64,000 bases of DNA from Pelargonium nanum (taxonomy: Eukaryota > Streptophyta > Magnoliopsida > Geraniales > Geraniaceae), in contig JAYMTF010000033.1 of NCBI GenBank assembly GCA_036897485.1, positions 1 to 64,000 of the forward strand, given 5' to 3'. The notes beneath the pieces are model-generated. The model had not been told where the DNA came from, ran no database searches, and worked only from the letters and a program-made list of their open reading frames with translations. Position numbers and translations under genes: made by a program. Positions 46,317 to 56,375 of this stretch are shown here, in pieces. Every line of letters starts with the position of its first letter. Position 1 is the first letter of the stretch.

Positions 46317-47098
46317 AACCAAACGCGCTCCTCCTTGCAGAACATGTGAATATTATTTTCTCCCGATCAGTACATACTCTGCTTTAGTTTCTTGTTTCTT
46401 TTACGGGTTGATTAGGTCAGTTATCGTTAGTTTTACGGGTTAAGTATTAGGTTGATTATTGTTTATGTTGCTTGTAAAGATCATTCTTTTTCATCAGTTT
46501 GTTGACAATTACAATGAAGTTGTAATATGCAAAGGTTGCTGAATATTTGAAGCAACCAAACATTTGGTGACTATTGGTTTCTTTGTGAAACAAATACTGT
46601 AATTAATGAGACTCATTACTATTTGTTCTTATTTGTTCGGATTAAATATTTCAATACCTCGTTAATTGTTCGAGAATATAAGTTTTTTTTATATAAGCAA
46701 TGAGACTGCAGACATGTAAAGAAGACTTGTATTTAAATTTTAACATATATTATATATTATGATAGGTGTAATGATGATTAATTGTATAATATAAATTGAT
46801 AGAACGTGTTTCGACATTTTAAATTACTTTGACGAGCATGTCTTTATGCAAATTATATGCGCACTAATATAGCTAGAGCTAGTAGTTCGAGTTTCAGAAC
46901 AGTTTTTTAGGCCGTTGCTTATAAAAAAAAAAAAAAAAAATCCAAAAAAAAATAAAAATCATCAACTAACTTCATAAATTTAGCACTTTTATAATGTAAT
47001 AACAATAATAACTATTAACTCTATATGTATGTATACTAATTGTCACAAAAATATAGATAAATAGGTGCACCTTTACAACCTTGCATTGTTTGGTTGTG
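46317..47098. other. myosin 3' region and SINE tail fragment
   Basis: The 3' UTR of the myosin should lie in the first few hundred bases. Positions 46883-46940 look like a deleted SINE of the 20753 family (AGTTCGAGTTTCAG, then GCCGTTGCTTATAAAAAAA). No gene is seen. Confidence 0.5.
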
Positions 47099-47310
47099 CA
47101 CTACAAGAAAACTGCTTATCAATGACGGGACAAAAAGCGCTACATTCATCTCTTTTTAAGACTTATATAATATAATAACTATAACTCTATAAGTAGGTAG
47201 CTACTAATTGTGCCTTGCATTGTTTGGCCGTGCACTACAAGAAAACTGCTTATCAGCAACGGAATCAGGGGACAAAAAGCGGCGTTGCAGATCAACGACG
47301 GAATCAGCTA
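47099..47310 (+). mobile_element. duplicated CACTA (En/Spm) transposon end
   Basis: CACTACAAGAAAACTGCTTA occurs at 47099 and again at 47233. CACTACAAGAAAA is the canonical terminal sequence of plant CACTA elements. The flank TTGCATTGTTTGG-CGTG before each is also duplicated, so flank and end were copied together. The second copy continues into subterminal-like CAACGGAATC and CAACGACGGAATC repeats. I see no opposite end. Confidence 0.65.
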
Positions 47311-47569
47311 GTGTGTTGAAGTCAAGTTCAATCCGACGCATGGATAATAGGAGTACGACGAGCATGGCAACACCGATTGTAGCAATTTTCATAGCATGTT
47401 GAGTTCCGGGTTGAAACAACGCAGTAAAAAAAACGCCCAGCGCAAACGTGCATTCGATCAGCGTCCTTCCGACCTGCTTAACCAAGAGTTTGGTGCGAAA
47501 GATCTGTGCAGCTTCTGCAGCCGCAACTGCTTCCACCGCTTTCATCGGGTAATTACTCTGAGGTCTCAA
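47311..47569 (-). other. open frame of uncertain status beside the CACTA end
   Basis: A 121-residue minus-strand frame starts at 47569 (MRPQSNYPMKAVEAVAAAEA) and has hydrophobic segments (ECTFALGVFFTALF and IATIGVAMLVVLLL), like a small two-pass membrane protein. Its last 40 residues read through the CACTA subterminal sequence, so the frame is at best a truncated gene piece captured by, or joined to, the transposon end. I do not recognise the family. Confidence 0.3.
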
Positions 47570-47880
47570 GTTCGTGTCCCGGTCTTAAATAGAGCAACTA
47601 AATCAAACAAAATTAGGAAGGTTGAATCAAACGGAGAGAAAGAGGCTAGGGATGACAAATACTCGGTTAGGCAAGTGGTTGATTTCAATTAATTTCTCGA
47701 GGTCTCAGGTTCGTGTTCCGGTCTTAAATAGAGCAACTAAATCAAATCAAATTAAGAAGGTTGAATCAAACGGAGAGTAAGAGGCTAGGGTTGAATCAAA
47801 CGGAGTGAGAGAGAGAAGAGAAAAAAATAGGATTGTTGAATTAAATAGAGCAATTAAATCAAACCAAATTAGGAAGGTTC
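47560..47880. repeat. tandem repeat of about 138 bp
   Basis: The block GAGGTCTCAAGTTCGTGTCC, then CGGTCTTAAATAGAGCAACT and GGTTGAATCAAACGGAGAG occurs at 47561 and 47699; partial copies of the last phrases follow to about 47880. The start resembles a Pol III B box, so the unit may derive from a SINE. Confidence 0.65.
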
Positions 47881-48059
47881 AATTTATTTATGCTTATTTT
47901 GATTTTTGCTATGATTTGATATCTAAACTTATTTTATTGCTCTAATTTGTTCTTCCTATTGTGTTATTTTGAACTCTCTTTTTTTTATATTAGCTAACTT
48001 AGTTATGTTAAAACATGTTTAATTTGTGGTATTAAATCGTAACTACCCAACCCGAAAAT

Positions 48060-48180
48060 CTTTGAAAGAATTGAATTTGCGTTTGTGAAACGGTTTGCGA
48101 ACAGTGTGGCCAATGTGATTGCTAGGTACATTGTTTCTATGTCAGGCGCGCAACGTTGGTTATCGAATTGTAACCAATAC
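48060..48180 (+). mobile_element. LINE RNase H tail remnant
   Basis: In translation it reads IEFAFVKRFANSVANVIARY, which has the FVKR-AN-VA--LAR signature at the end of the RNase H domain of plant L1-type LINEs. Similar tails lie at 52077-52385 and 55955-56105. Confidence 0.55.
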
Positions 48181-48224
48181 CTATTTTGATTTTTGCTATG
48201 ATTTGATATCTAAACTTCTTTTAT

Positions 48225-48590
48225 TATTATTTTTATAGGCAAACTGTATTTCACTAAAGAAGCCCAAAGGCGAATAAAAGTACAAGGAACAAAAAGAAAA
48301 AAACAACTAATAACTACCCCAAAGTCAAGCTAAGATCGCGACACCAATCATCAAAAGAGGAAGAGGGTCGATGACAGATCAAAAATACACGGAAGAAGAC
48401 AGAAACAAAAACTTGTAATCCGAAGAGCCGTGTCATCGGAGCTCTAATGCTTGTCGTCAAAGAAAAGAGAATTTCGCGCCAACCATATAAACCAAAATAC
48501 AATTGGACACAAAATAGCTCAAAATTTGCATTGACAAGGCGAGCTAAGAAAGAGAGAAAGCCATGCACAAACCCAACATGCCCAATCACA
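48225..48590 (-). mobile_element. LINE fragment, reverse orientation
   Basis: The minus strand encodes a peptide with NFELFCVQLYFGLYGWREIL, similar to the W-I-W--R segment between reverse transcriptase and RNase H in plant LINEs. The plus strand opens with TATTTCACTAAAGAAGCCCA, commonly seen where a LINE lies in antisense. Fragmentary. Confidence 0.45.
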
Positions 48591-48793
48591 TCGAATGAGG
48601 TGGTGGGAGCAATCCTCCGTACTTACATCACAGAACCGACAGAGAATGATAGTGTTCGAACATTCGTGCTTTTGTTTTGTGTCACACGAGTGAACAGTAT
48701 ATTAAGTTAGTTTTGACCGCTAGAGTACTTAAACCAAAAAAATATTGGTTGAAATTCGGATACCCTTGATTATATATAGCTGAAATTTCAAGT

Positions 48794-49009
48794 TTAATTT
48801 AACCTTGAAAAATGAAAATTCCACTGCAATTTAATTTTGGTAATATTATATCCCATTGCAACACATGGCTTCAACAAATTTGGTGTCTCTTCTTCTGGTT
48901 CTGTCACTCTCTCAAAATATCGTGTCTCGAACTCAAGTCGTAACAGTAATATATAAGTGACCGGAAACGATAGGAGAATTCCGAAATAATATTCTATAAG
49001 GAAATTCAA
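48794..49009 (-). pseudogene. truncated relative of the orphan membrane protein at 50626
   Basis: The 71-residue frame starts MNFLIEYYFGILLSFPVTY, resembling MVYLDFIFGILISYPVCHF in the ORF at 50626-51111. After that segment similarity is lost. Part of this region also belongs to the inverted repeat pair 48918-49012 / 52531-52625, so it is likely broken or chimeric. Confidence 0.35.
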
Positions 49010-49012
49010 TGC
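48918..49012. repeat. left arm of a 95-bp inverted duplication
   Basis: It contains CGTAACAGTAATATATAAGT and GACCGGAAACGATAGGAGAA. The reverse complement lies at 52531-52625 with about nine of ten bases matching. A TTCGAGAC word in both may be a decayed Pol III B box, so the pair could be two copies of one SINE rather than a true inversion. Confidence 0.7.
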
Positions 49013-49084
49013 ATTTAATTAGGATTTGAAAACCGTCGAAAAATGACTAAAAAGTCCTTGCCACGAGAGGATGAACTAAACCAA

Positions 49085-49205
49085 AGTATCGCCATGGCTC
49101 GGTGGGTTAACGCACAATTCTCTATGATTTGTCGTGAGTTTGAGTCACATTGAGTGGGTGGAAATAGATTACGTGAATTAAAGAAACCGGCAAATGTAAT
49201 TATGT
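49085..49205 (+). mobile_element. tRNA-derived SINE candidate
   Basis: A-box-like TGGCTCGGTGG at about 49094 and B-box-like GAGTTTGAGTCAC at about 49137 are spaced as in a tRNA head. No clear tail or target duplication is visible, so this is tentative. Confidence 0.35.
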
Positions 49206-50625
49206 AAATATATAAACCCTAGTTTAATTTATAATAGTCTCTTAAGTAATCTATGTACCTTCACAAAAGCTATAAAACCCAATAGCAGGATTCAGCATAG
49301 TAAAACAGATCTGTCCATTTATGTCATATATATACAACCATTTCTTTCTAAATAATATCAATAAAGCACTGTAAGACCATGTTTTTGTGAATAAGCTTGT
49401 CATATGTTCTAGATCTGTTGTTTCAGAGTTAATGTTCAGACCCAACCTGCTCATGGATTCCAAAACAAAACACAATCTTTCTTCTTTCATGCAAAGACTG
49501 GATATATCTCTATTTTGCAGCAGCAGCATCAAGCACATTCAAAGCTAGACCTTGGCAGAGAGACTAGAAACTAAAAATTAGATGCTCTTTTTGTGAATAA
49601 AATAACTTTATTTTTTGGTTTTGTCCCAAAATTACACAATTATGGTTGTTGTAGAATGAACAATATATGAAAGATGAGTTGTGAAGCTTCTTATAATATA
49701 GAAAAGATACCAATCTACAAAGTAAAACACAAAACACAATATAATCATATCTATTGATGCATCACTATTATTTCCTTTCTCTTTTTCTTGAAATCATCAC
49801 TATTTTCAAATTTAAGGTGGTTAGGTGGCTATGGATACTGGATAGAGTAATTTGAAAAGGTCTTCTTATAAAGTTTAAACGATAATTAATACTTTTCTCA
49901 GGAATAAAAAAAAAAAAAAAAAAAACTATACTCTTTTGCATGCATGCATTACTCCAAGTTTAATAACATATGTGTCATTCATGTGCATGGGTTTTACTCT
50001 ACTTACACCTAGCTAGCTAGAGTTTTTGATTTGGACCCGAACTAATTACGTGCATCTGACATTTGACCCAACTAATCTTTGGGTCGGATTGGATCTAGTT
50101 AGTTCATCGATCGTGTAATATTTGTGGTCAGATCGGGGCCAGACAAATTCATACAATTTAATCAGTGCTTTTTATGCTTAAAATCCAACTCGAACTAATG
50201 TAGGGGTCGGATTAGGATTATAATGGTTCCAATGACCCGACATGATCTGATTTGCCAAGCTCTACCTAATTACACATGCTAGAGTTGGCAATATGAATAA
50301 AAATTTGATTTTAACATTCTTATCATGGTGATGAATTTGAAATTAGCCAAAAATCATATTCTTATGCTCACTCTACTTTCAATACAAACATTTAAATTAG
50401 GTTTGATATGAACTAGGAGAATATAAAAGATGACAAAACTAAATGTTACTTATGGAACCATTAGTGCATGCTCCTATATATCAACAAAATCATTTAAGAT
50501 CTTAATTTACAAGCCTTTGTAGTCCATTCCCTTAATTTATTTGGTTGTTTCTAAAGTAAGTGAAACATACACATTATTATTGATTTAATGCTAAAAATAA
50601 TAAAACCGCACACACACAAATAAAA
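49206..50625. other. intergenic, repeat-bearing
   Basis: It holds a hAT-like repeat at about 50019-50265 (TAGAGTTTTTGATTTGGACC at the left, TTTGCCAAGCTCTA at the right) and one copy of a direct repeat (49805-49862) whose partner is at 51292-51350. Minus-strand frame 49251-49538 has no recognisable features. Confidence 0.45.
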
Positions 50626-51111
50626 CTAAACAAGCTCGGTCTGGTTTTGATTTTGATTTTGATCTTGATTGTATCGGCAACGCGAAAAATGAAATTTTTG
50701 CGTTCGGAATCCTCTTATTGCTCCAGGTGCATCTCCCGGTGAGATATACTCACCATCCCTATTTTTCATTTGACAAGGGAAAATAAAGCCAAGAAATATA
50801 GCAAGCAAATACAAAAAGAACGATACTGAAGCGTATTGCATGCGAAACCACCAAAACCGCAATGACCTAATTAGAAGCGCCGGCAAAAATATATATATAA
50901 TACCAAAATAAATAAAAAATAGTATCAAGAAAAATCCAGACATGCTGCTTTCGCCCGAAATGTCATGCCTCGTACAAAACTCGTCAAAGAAATGACAAAC
51001 CGGATATGATATGAGAATTCCGAATATGAAATCTAAATACACCATGGGACTCCTTAGAACATCAATGATCAATGTCACACACTTTAGATCAGTAATTGCA
51101 TCAGTCGACAT
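50626..51111 (-). CDS. unrecognised small membrane protein
   Basis: This uninterrupted frame encodes 161 residues. Hydrophobic segments lie near residues 24-40 (MVYLDFIFGILISYPVCHFF), 59-80 (FFLILFFIYFGIIYIFLPAL) and 93-111 (ASVSFFLYLLAIFLGFIFPC), followed by a hydrophilic tail ending in a DQNQNQNQNQ tract. I do not recognise a family. A TATA-like motif lies about 95 bp upstream and a truncated relative at 48794-49009, which favours a real gene. No intron is evident, but unseen exons are possible. Direct repeats (49805-49862 and 51292-51350) flank it. Confidence 0.5.
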   Translation of the reverse strand: MSTDAITDLKCVTLIIDVLRSPMVYLDFIFGILISYPVCHFFDEFCTRHDISGESSMSGFFLILFFIYFGIIYIFLPALLIRSLRFWWFRMQYASVSFFLYLLAIFLGFIFPCQMKNRDGEYISPGDAPGAIRGFRTQKFHFSRCRYNQDQNQNQNQTELV

Positions 51112-51202
51112 TTTAATTATAGTAGTTTATAACTCACTACAAGAGAACGAACAATCTGATTATAAAAACACCACCATCATCACAACTAACAAGAGTGTGT
51201 GT

Positions 51203-51215
51203 ATTATATATAGCA
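51203..51215 (-). promoter_or_regulatory. TATA box candidate for the 50626-51111 gene
   Basis: The minus strand reads GCTATATATAATAC about 95 bp upstream of the ATG at 51111, at normal plant spacing. Confidence 0.4.
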
Positions 51216-51602
51216 ATTGAAATTTCTATAAAATAAAAATTAAATAATAAATAGGTATTCTAAATTTTAATATTTTCTGAGATGCTATTTTCAAATTTAA
51301 GGTGGTTAGATGGCTATGGATATTGGATAGAGTTATTTGAAAAGGTCATCTTAAAATGATTAAATGATATTCTCAAAAGAGCACAATTTTAATTGCTTAT
51401 ATTTTATTTTCTAATTTATAATTGAAACAGGTTGATAATAGGGATTAATTAGATTTTTTTTTTTGTGTAAATAACCACCCGTTAATACAAGTTTAAAAAA
51501 AATATTGTGAATTTTACAATATATTTGATATAAGATTCGAATTTGTTTTTTTATTTATAAAAATATTGTGAGTTAAAAAAAAATGTTAATTCAAGTCAAT
51601 AT

Positions 51603-51950
51603 CTTTGTTCTCACTTGCTGATTTGGTGTCCGTGGTCTATCCGGATCTGGTTTGGTGTGCTGAATTGGTGGGGAGTTAGCTCAGTTATACCTCGGGATTG
51701 TTTCTCTTTGGCTTGCTCGGAATGGTTTGGTCTTTCGTAATTCGTTTCCCTAGTGTGGCCGATGTGTTGCTTCGGATTAAGAGTTTTAGCCTTGCTTTAA
51801 TTTCTTGTTTGGATGTTTCTCTTTGTAGTGGGTTTCCATTCTCTAATTGGGTTCAAAATCCTATCCCGTGTTTGGGTTAAAAGGGTTTATTGTACTTTTA
51901 TTTACCTTCGGGTTATTAATAAAAGGTACCGCTCGCTGATATAAAAAAAA
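51603..51950 (+). mobile_element. retroposed unit with poly-A tail and 13-bp target duplication
   Basis: TTCAAGTCAATAT is repeated exactly at 51590-51602 and 51951-51963. The insert ends in AAAAAAAA directly before the right copy. The interior is GC-richer than its surroundings and includes a 60-residue frame (51698-51880) with no recognised domain. It is a product of LINE machinery; whether it is a 5'-truncated LINE, a SINE or a retrocopied transcript is unresolved. Confidence 0.75.
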
Positions 51951-52076
51951 TTCAAGTCAATATATTAAAAAAATATTATGTGAGTTCAATGCAAACTTTT
52001 CTGATCTAAGATTCGAAAATTAATAGAAATTATTATGTACAAGTCAAAGTAAAAAATGTGAAAATTATATATAAGA

Positions 52077-52385
52077 TTAAGCATTAAAAGACATTACATC
52101 CAAAGCTACCTGAGGGATTAATAAACCTTCCCAGGAGCACAAGTCTGACATAGAAACGTAATGACGGGCCAAAGCACGGACCACCCCTTTCGCAGACCTA
52201 CGAACTAAGCATAATATAATTCTCGAAACGCTTAGTGACAAACTAAAACAATTACTGATTAGGAGGCCGAACCCGCTCAAATCTTCAAAATCAGACCGCA
52301 AAGCCGAGACAACATCCTTCGCATCCAATTCAAAAATAACATTACTCAAACATCACCTTACAGCCATAACTTCTGCTATAGTAAA
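52077..52385 (-). mobile_element. LINE RNase H domain remnant, reverse orientation
   Basis: The peptide contains AEVMAV, then VIFELDAKDVVSALRSDF, then VVRALARHYVSM, the order of the RNase H-like (RVT_3) domain at the 3' end of plant LINE ORF2. It is interrupted and only this domain remains. Confidence 0.65.
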
Positions 52386-53476
52386 TGTTTATCATTTAAG
52401 TTTTATATTTTATATGAAATAGAAACTTATAAAAAATACTATACATATTCATTTCCATTTCTAATTATATACACACACTTGTTTGTGACCAATGGTGAGT
52501 CATTATGAGGGATTGTCATGGTTCAATGCCTTGAATTCTCCTATAGAATATTAATGCAGAATTCTCCTATCGTTTCCGGTCACTTATATATTACTGTTAC
52601 GATTTGGGTTCGAGACACGATGTTATAAGTCGAGGCTTCGTAGGGTTCCTTTTGATACATAGTCTTGTATATTTTGTAATATTTATTCAATTGTGACCGC
52701 GCTTGTATTCATATTGCTACGATTTTCGGTGGTTTCATGTGCAATATGCTTTAAAATTATTGTTATCCTTTTTATTCATGTATCTTTATTCAGTACATTT
52801 TCAAGTCATATGAAAAACAAGTTTAGTAAGTATGCACAACCAGCATACAGCAGCGGATTCATAAATATTAACTAGTGGGGCACAATTTGTCTAAATTTAA
52901 ATTCATTAATTAATTTTTTTAATCACCAACTATTTTGTGCGTATACATTTCATGCATTTTATCACTTATACTACATTATAATCTTAATTTTCAAAAGTGA
53001 AAGTAAATATTTACCAACCACTGTAAATTACTAGTTTTCTAAACTTGTATGGTAAAAAAATTACAGACTAATTGATCTTTTCTTAACAAATTAAATGTGT
53101 TTTAGAGAAAAAAAAAATAATGATGTATTTATAAATAAATAATATAGTAGTCGTCATTTACACTTAAACAATTCACATTCGACACTTCCAAATCTAATAC
53201 TAATTTCAATCTTATCAATTTAATTTTATTACTGCAACATGGAAAGCTATAAAATAGAATTACTAGTAGGTGACGTATCTTTTATGCTATTTTTGTATCA
53301 AGATAAATCAAATTGTTCATACTTTTAATTTTTAAATATTATTTTGGTAAACTTTTGGAATTTTTAAATTACTTTTGAAAAAACTTTTGAACTTTTTTTG
53401 TATTATTTAAACAAAAAACCTTAACAAGGCCTATGTTAAGTAATTACCCGGAGATTGTTTCACCTATTTCTTTATA
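52386..53476. other. AT-rich intergenic DNA
   Basis: It holds the right arm (52531-52625) of the 95-bp inverted duplication. CAGCAGCGGATTCATAAATA at about 52848 resembles a hAT-type end. No gene is supported. Confidence 0.45.
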
Positions 53477-54442
53477 CTAGTTTTTTCACCCAACAATGCT
53501 CGGGTTCCTGTCTAGTTAAGTTTGTTATTTAATTTTCACTTTTACATCAAAAAAAATTTTGTTTGAGAGCTTAATTTTCACTTTCAGTAACATTTCTCGA
53601 TCCATACATTTAAAATATTTAACATCATTTTATAAGGTATGGTCCGGTTCAAACATACACCTGCAAGAGCTTGAGAGTTTAACAATTTATCCTAGTTTTT
53701 TTTTCACTAAAATAAACCACAATAATGCCCACTTTATACAAAGTTTCATTAAAACTACTCTTATATTTATTGTTTTTATTACCTTTTCATTAGCTTTAGA
53801 ATCCAAATTTTCCACACTAAAATTCATGCACAAAATGATAGGAGATGTTTATTAACTTTTTTCCCTGCTTTTCAATTTCAATATATTGTTTGAAACAATT
53901 TTGAGTGTACTAACATAAAATCATCTATTATAATAAACTTTTTACTAATATTTTTCTTTCTTTTTCAATGTGGGACATAAAAATTATTAATTTTTTTGAC
54001 GAAATTTTTTATTAATTAATTTATGTTTAGCAAACAAAAATACATTTAGATTACTTTTAAAATTTAAACATTTAACAAAAAATATTTTAAGTAATGAAAA
54101 GTACATTTATTGAAAAAGATAAGAACATTTTATTAGTCATATTTTGTATAAAAAAATTTGAATGCAGGCATATTTTGTAATTTGTAGCCTCATATTCTTT
54201 ATTACAAATATAATATATGTTTTATTGAACAATTTATTAGAGGGAATATAATATGATGGAGTAAGAAAAAAAATTAATAGTGCAATTACTTTCAAATTAT
54301 GAATGAGATAGAATTTGTTGAGATTTTAATAATTATCATAAATTAATTTGAAATTTCTAAATAAATAAAAATTGACACATGTCAGCAGAATATAGTGACA
54401 CATGTCGTACAGAGAGCATGTGTATTTCCTATATAATATATA
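53477..54442 (-). mobile_element. Helitron-like unit 1 (non-autonomous)
   Basis: Read on the minus strand, the 3' end is an imperfect hairpin around CCCGAGCATTGTTGGGT, then an A-rich spacer, then CTAG at 53480-53477. Plant Helitrons end in a hairpin followed about 10 bases later by CTRR. The other end reads TATATTATATAGGAAATACA with ACATGTGTCAC inside, similar to the 5' region of Arabidopsis Helitrons. No helicase is encoded. Confidence 0.55.
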
Positions 54443-54777
54443 CTAGTATTTTGGCCCAACGATGTTCGGGTCTATAAATAGTATATTATATATGTAAATA
54501 TCATTCGTATTATAAAAGAAATAAGAAGTAAATATAACTTTAGCTAAATATTTCAAATTAATTAAAAGCTAATTTATTTTATCTTTTAATAACTAATTTA
54601 AGATATAGATCAATTTTAAATTTTAAATTATATTAAATATATGTTTAATTATAATTTACATATAACACAAAATTGAAACTTGAAATAGCCACATGTCAAT
54701 CAATTAGACATTCAATTAAAATTGAAAATAACACGTGTCATCCAATTAGTTAGAGACTTCTCTTTATAATATATATA
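54443..54777 (-). mobile_element. Helitron-like unit 2 (non-autonomous)
   Basis: The minus-strand 3' end has the hairpin region CCCGAACATCGTTGGGC followed by CTAG at 54446-54443. The 5' end is TATATATTATAAAGAGAAGT with GACACGTGT inside. It abuts unit 1 and unit 3 without spacer. Confidence 0.55.
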
Positions 54778-55450
54778 CTAGTTTTTTACCCGGCAATGCT
54801 CGGGTTAGTGTCTTATTTTAGCTATATACTTTTGTATTAGTATTAATTCGATCAATTTATTAATAAAATAATTTATGTGTCATCGCTACTTATCAACACA
54901 TTTTTGTAAACACATGTTTATACAATATTTGAAACACATAGCTTACTCAAAACAAAGTTATAGCAAAATATTAATCTAAATGAGATAAATACAAAATGAA
55001 ACAAACTGTGACGAATCCTTTGTAAAACTGTGTGAATATAGCAACTCATTGTCACATCTAGCATGAGAAAAGAGTTTTTTTTTTTATTTGAAGATGAGTG
55101 AGTGTTTTTTAAAATGATAGAATAAGTAAATTTTAAATCTTATGAAAGTTTGCTAGATATCGAAAATAAATTTGGATAATCTATAAAAGAGATATTTAAA
55201 TAATTTTAAACTTATTTCAAAATAATATTTTATGAAAAAATTAACTATTTAAATATTATATTTACACTTTTAAATTTTGAATATATATAAACATAAATTA
55301 ATTATATTTTATTAGAATAACACATGGCGTAAAATTGGAGCTCCAATTTGCCACATGTCATCAAATTAGGTAGTTAATTGAGAACTTAGTAGGACACTTG
55401 TCACACAACGGGGATATGACTTCTCTTTATAATATATATATTATATTAGA
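54778..55450 (-). mobile_element. Helitron-like unit 3 (non-autonomous)
   Basis: The minus-strand 3' end has the hairpin CCCGAGCATTGCCGGG followed by AAAAAA and CTAG at 54781-54778. The 5' end reads TCTAATATAATATATATATT then ATAAAGAGAAGTC; the leading TC is the expected Helitron 5' dinucleotide. AT-rich and non-coding. Confidence 0.6.
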
Positions 55451-56375
55451 TTAGATATCAGATTTTTAAAAAGGGCAAAATAGAGGTGAGTCGGACTCTC
55501 CAAACTACGCAGTTTTAAGCAGTGCATATTAAGAAGTATCAAAACTTGGTCGTTTCGATCTATAATTAAAAACCCTAAAAAATACTCCTTTCTCTCTCAT
55601 CTCCCATCCATGGCAGCAACTTCATTTATTTCATTCACTCATATGACCATTAATTTTTATTATTTTATATTGGAAGACAACAAACCAATTGCAGACTTGC
55701 AGTACAACTATAATATCAGATTCCAGCTAAGCCTAAGCCTCTATAACTATGATATCAAGAGCTCATCTTTTATACACAACACTTTGTTTTATTCTTCAGA
55801 CACCAAATAGATGTAACTGCTCATACTCTGCTGCAATATTAACGTCAAAAGCCGAGTCGGATAGTCAGGTTGTAGTGCGCGCAATTTAGACCGGGGAGGA
55901 TGATTCAAGTGCTTCGGTTTGATTATCTCATATATATATGTTATTTATTAGGTCAATTTGATAGGATAGAGTTTGGTTTTGTTCATAGGTCTACGAAACG
56001 GGTTACTGATGCCTTGGCTCGGTTCTTGGAAGCTTCGTTAGATTTGTGTGATCGGGTTGGGCTTTCAGCTCCTCCCGTGGTTTCCGTAAAAAAAAAAAGA
56101 GAGATTTGAAACATGTACACAATTACACTTGTTCAAACTTCAGACCATAATAAAAAGTTTCATTCATTCATTACACACAATCACCACACAAATCACAACC
56201 CATTTTCAATTACAAAGTGTATCTAAAAATAAATAAATCAAGTGAATATATGTTCTAAGAAAATTGAAAAAAAATATATGATAGGAGACAATGATGGTTA
56301 ACTAAATTTAAAGGGAGAAAAAAATAATTTTGGACTGCTAATTCACTGAGGTTCTTAGAAAATCTCTATTGATTA
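55451..56375. other. intergenic with LINE tail
   Basis: Positions 55955-56105 encode IEFGFVHRSTKRVTDALARF and end in a short poly-A run, another LINE RNase H tail in plus orientation. The frame at 55610-55810 after a CTCTC-rich stretch is not supported as a gene. The last 270 bases are the 3' flank of the SurE gene. Confidence 0.5.

Noticed and set aside
51665-51860. tRNA-like start (AGTTAGCTCAGTTA) with a B-box-like GGGTTCAAAATCCT
   Set aside because: The two boxes are about 180 bases apart, too far for a tRNA or a normal SINE head, so no RNA gene is called.
55610-55810. 66-residue ORF after a pyrimidine-rich leader
   Set aside because: No conserved motif, no promoter and AT-driven codons; coincidence is more likely.
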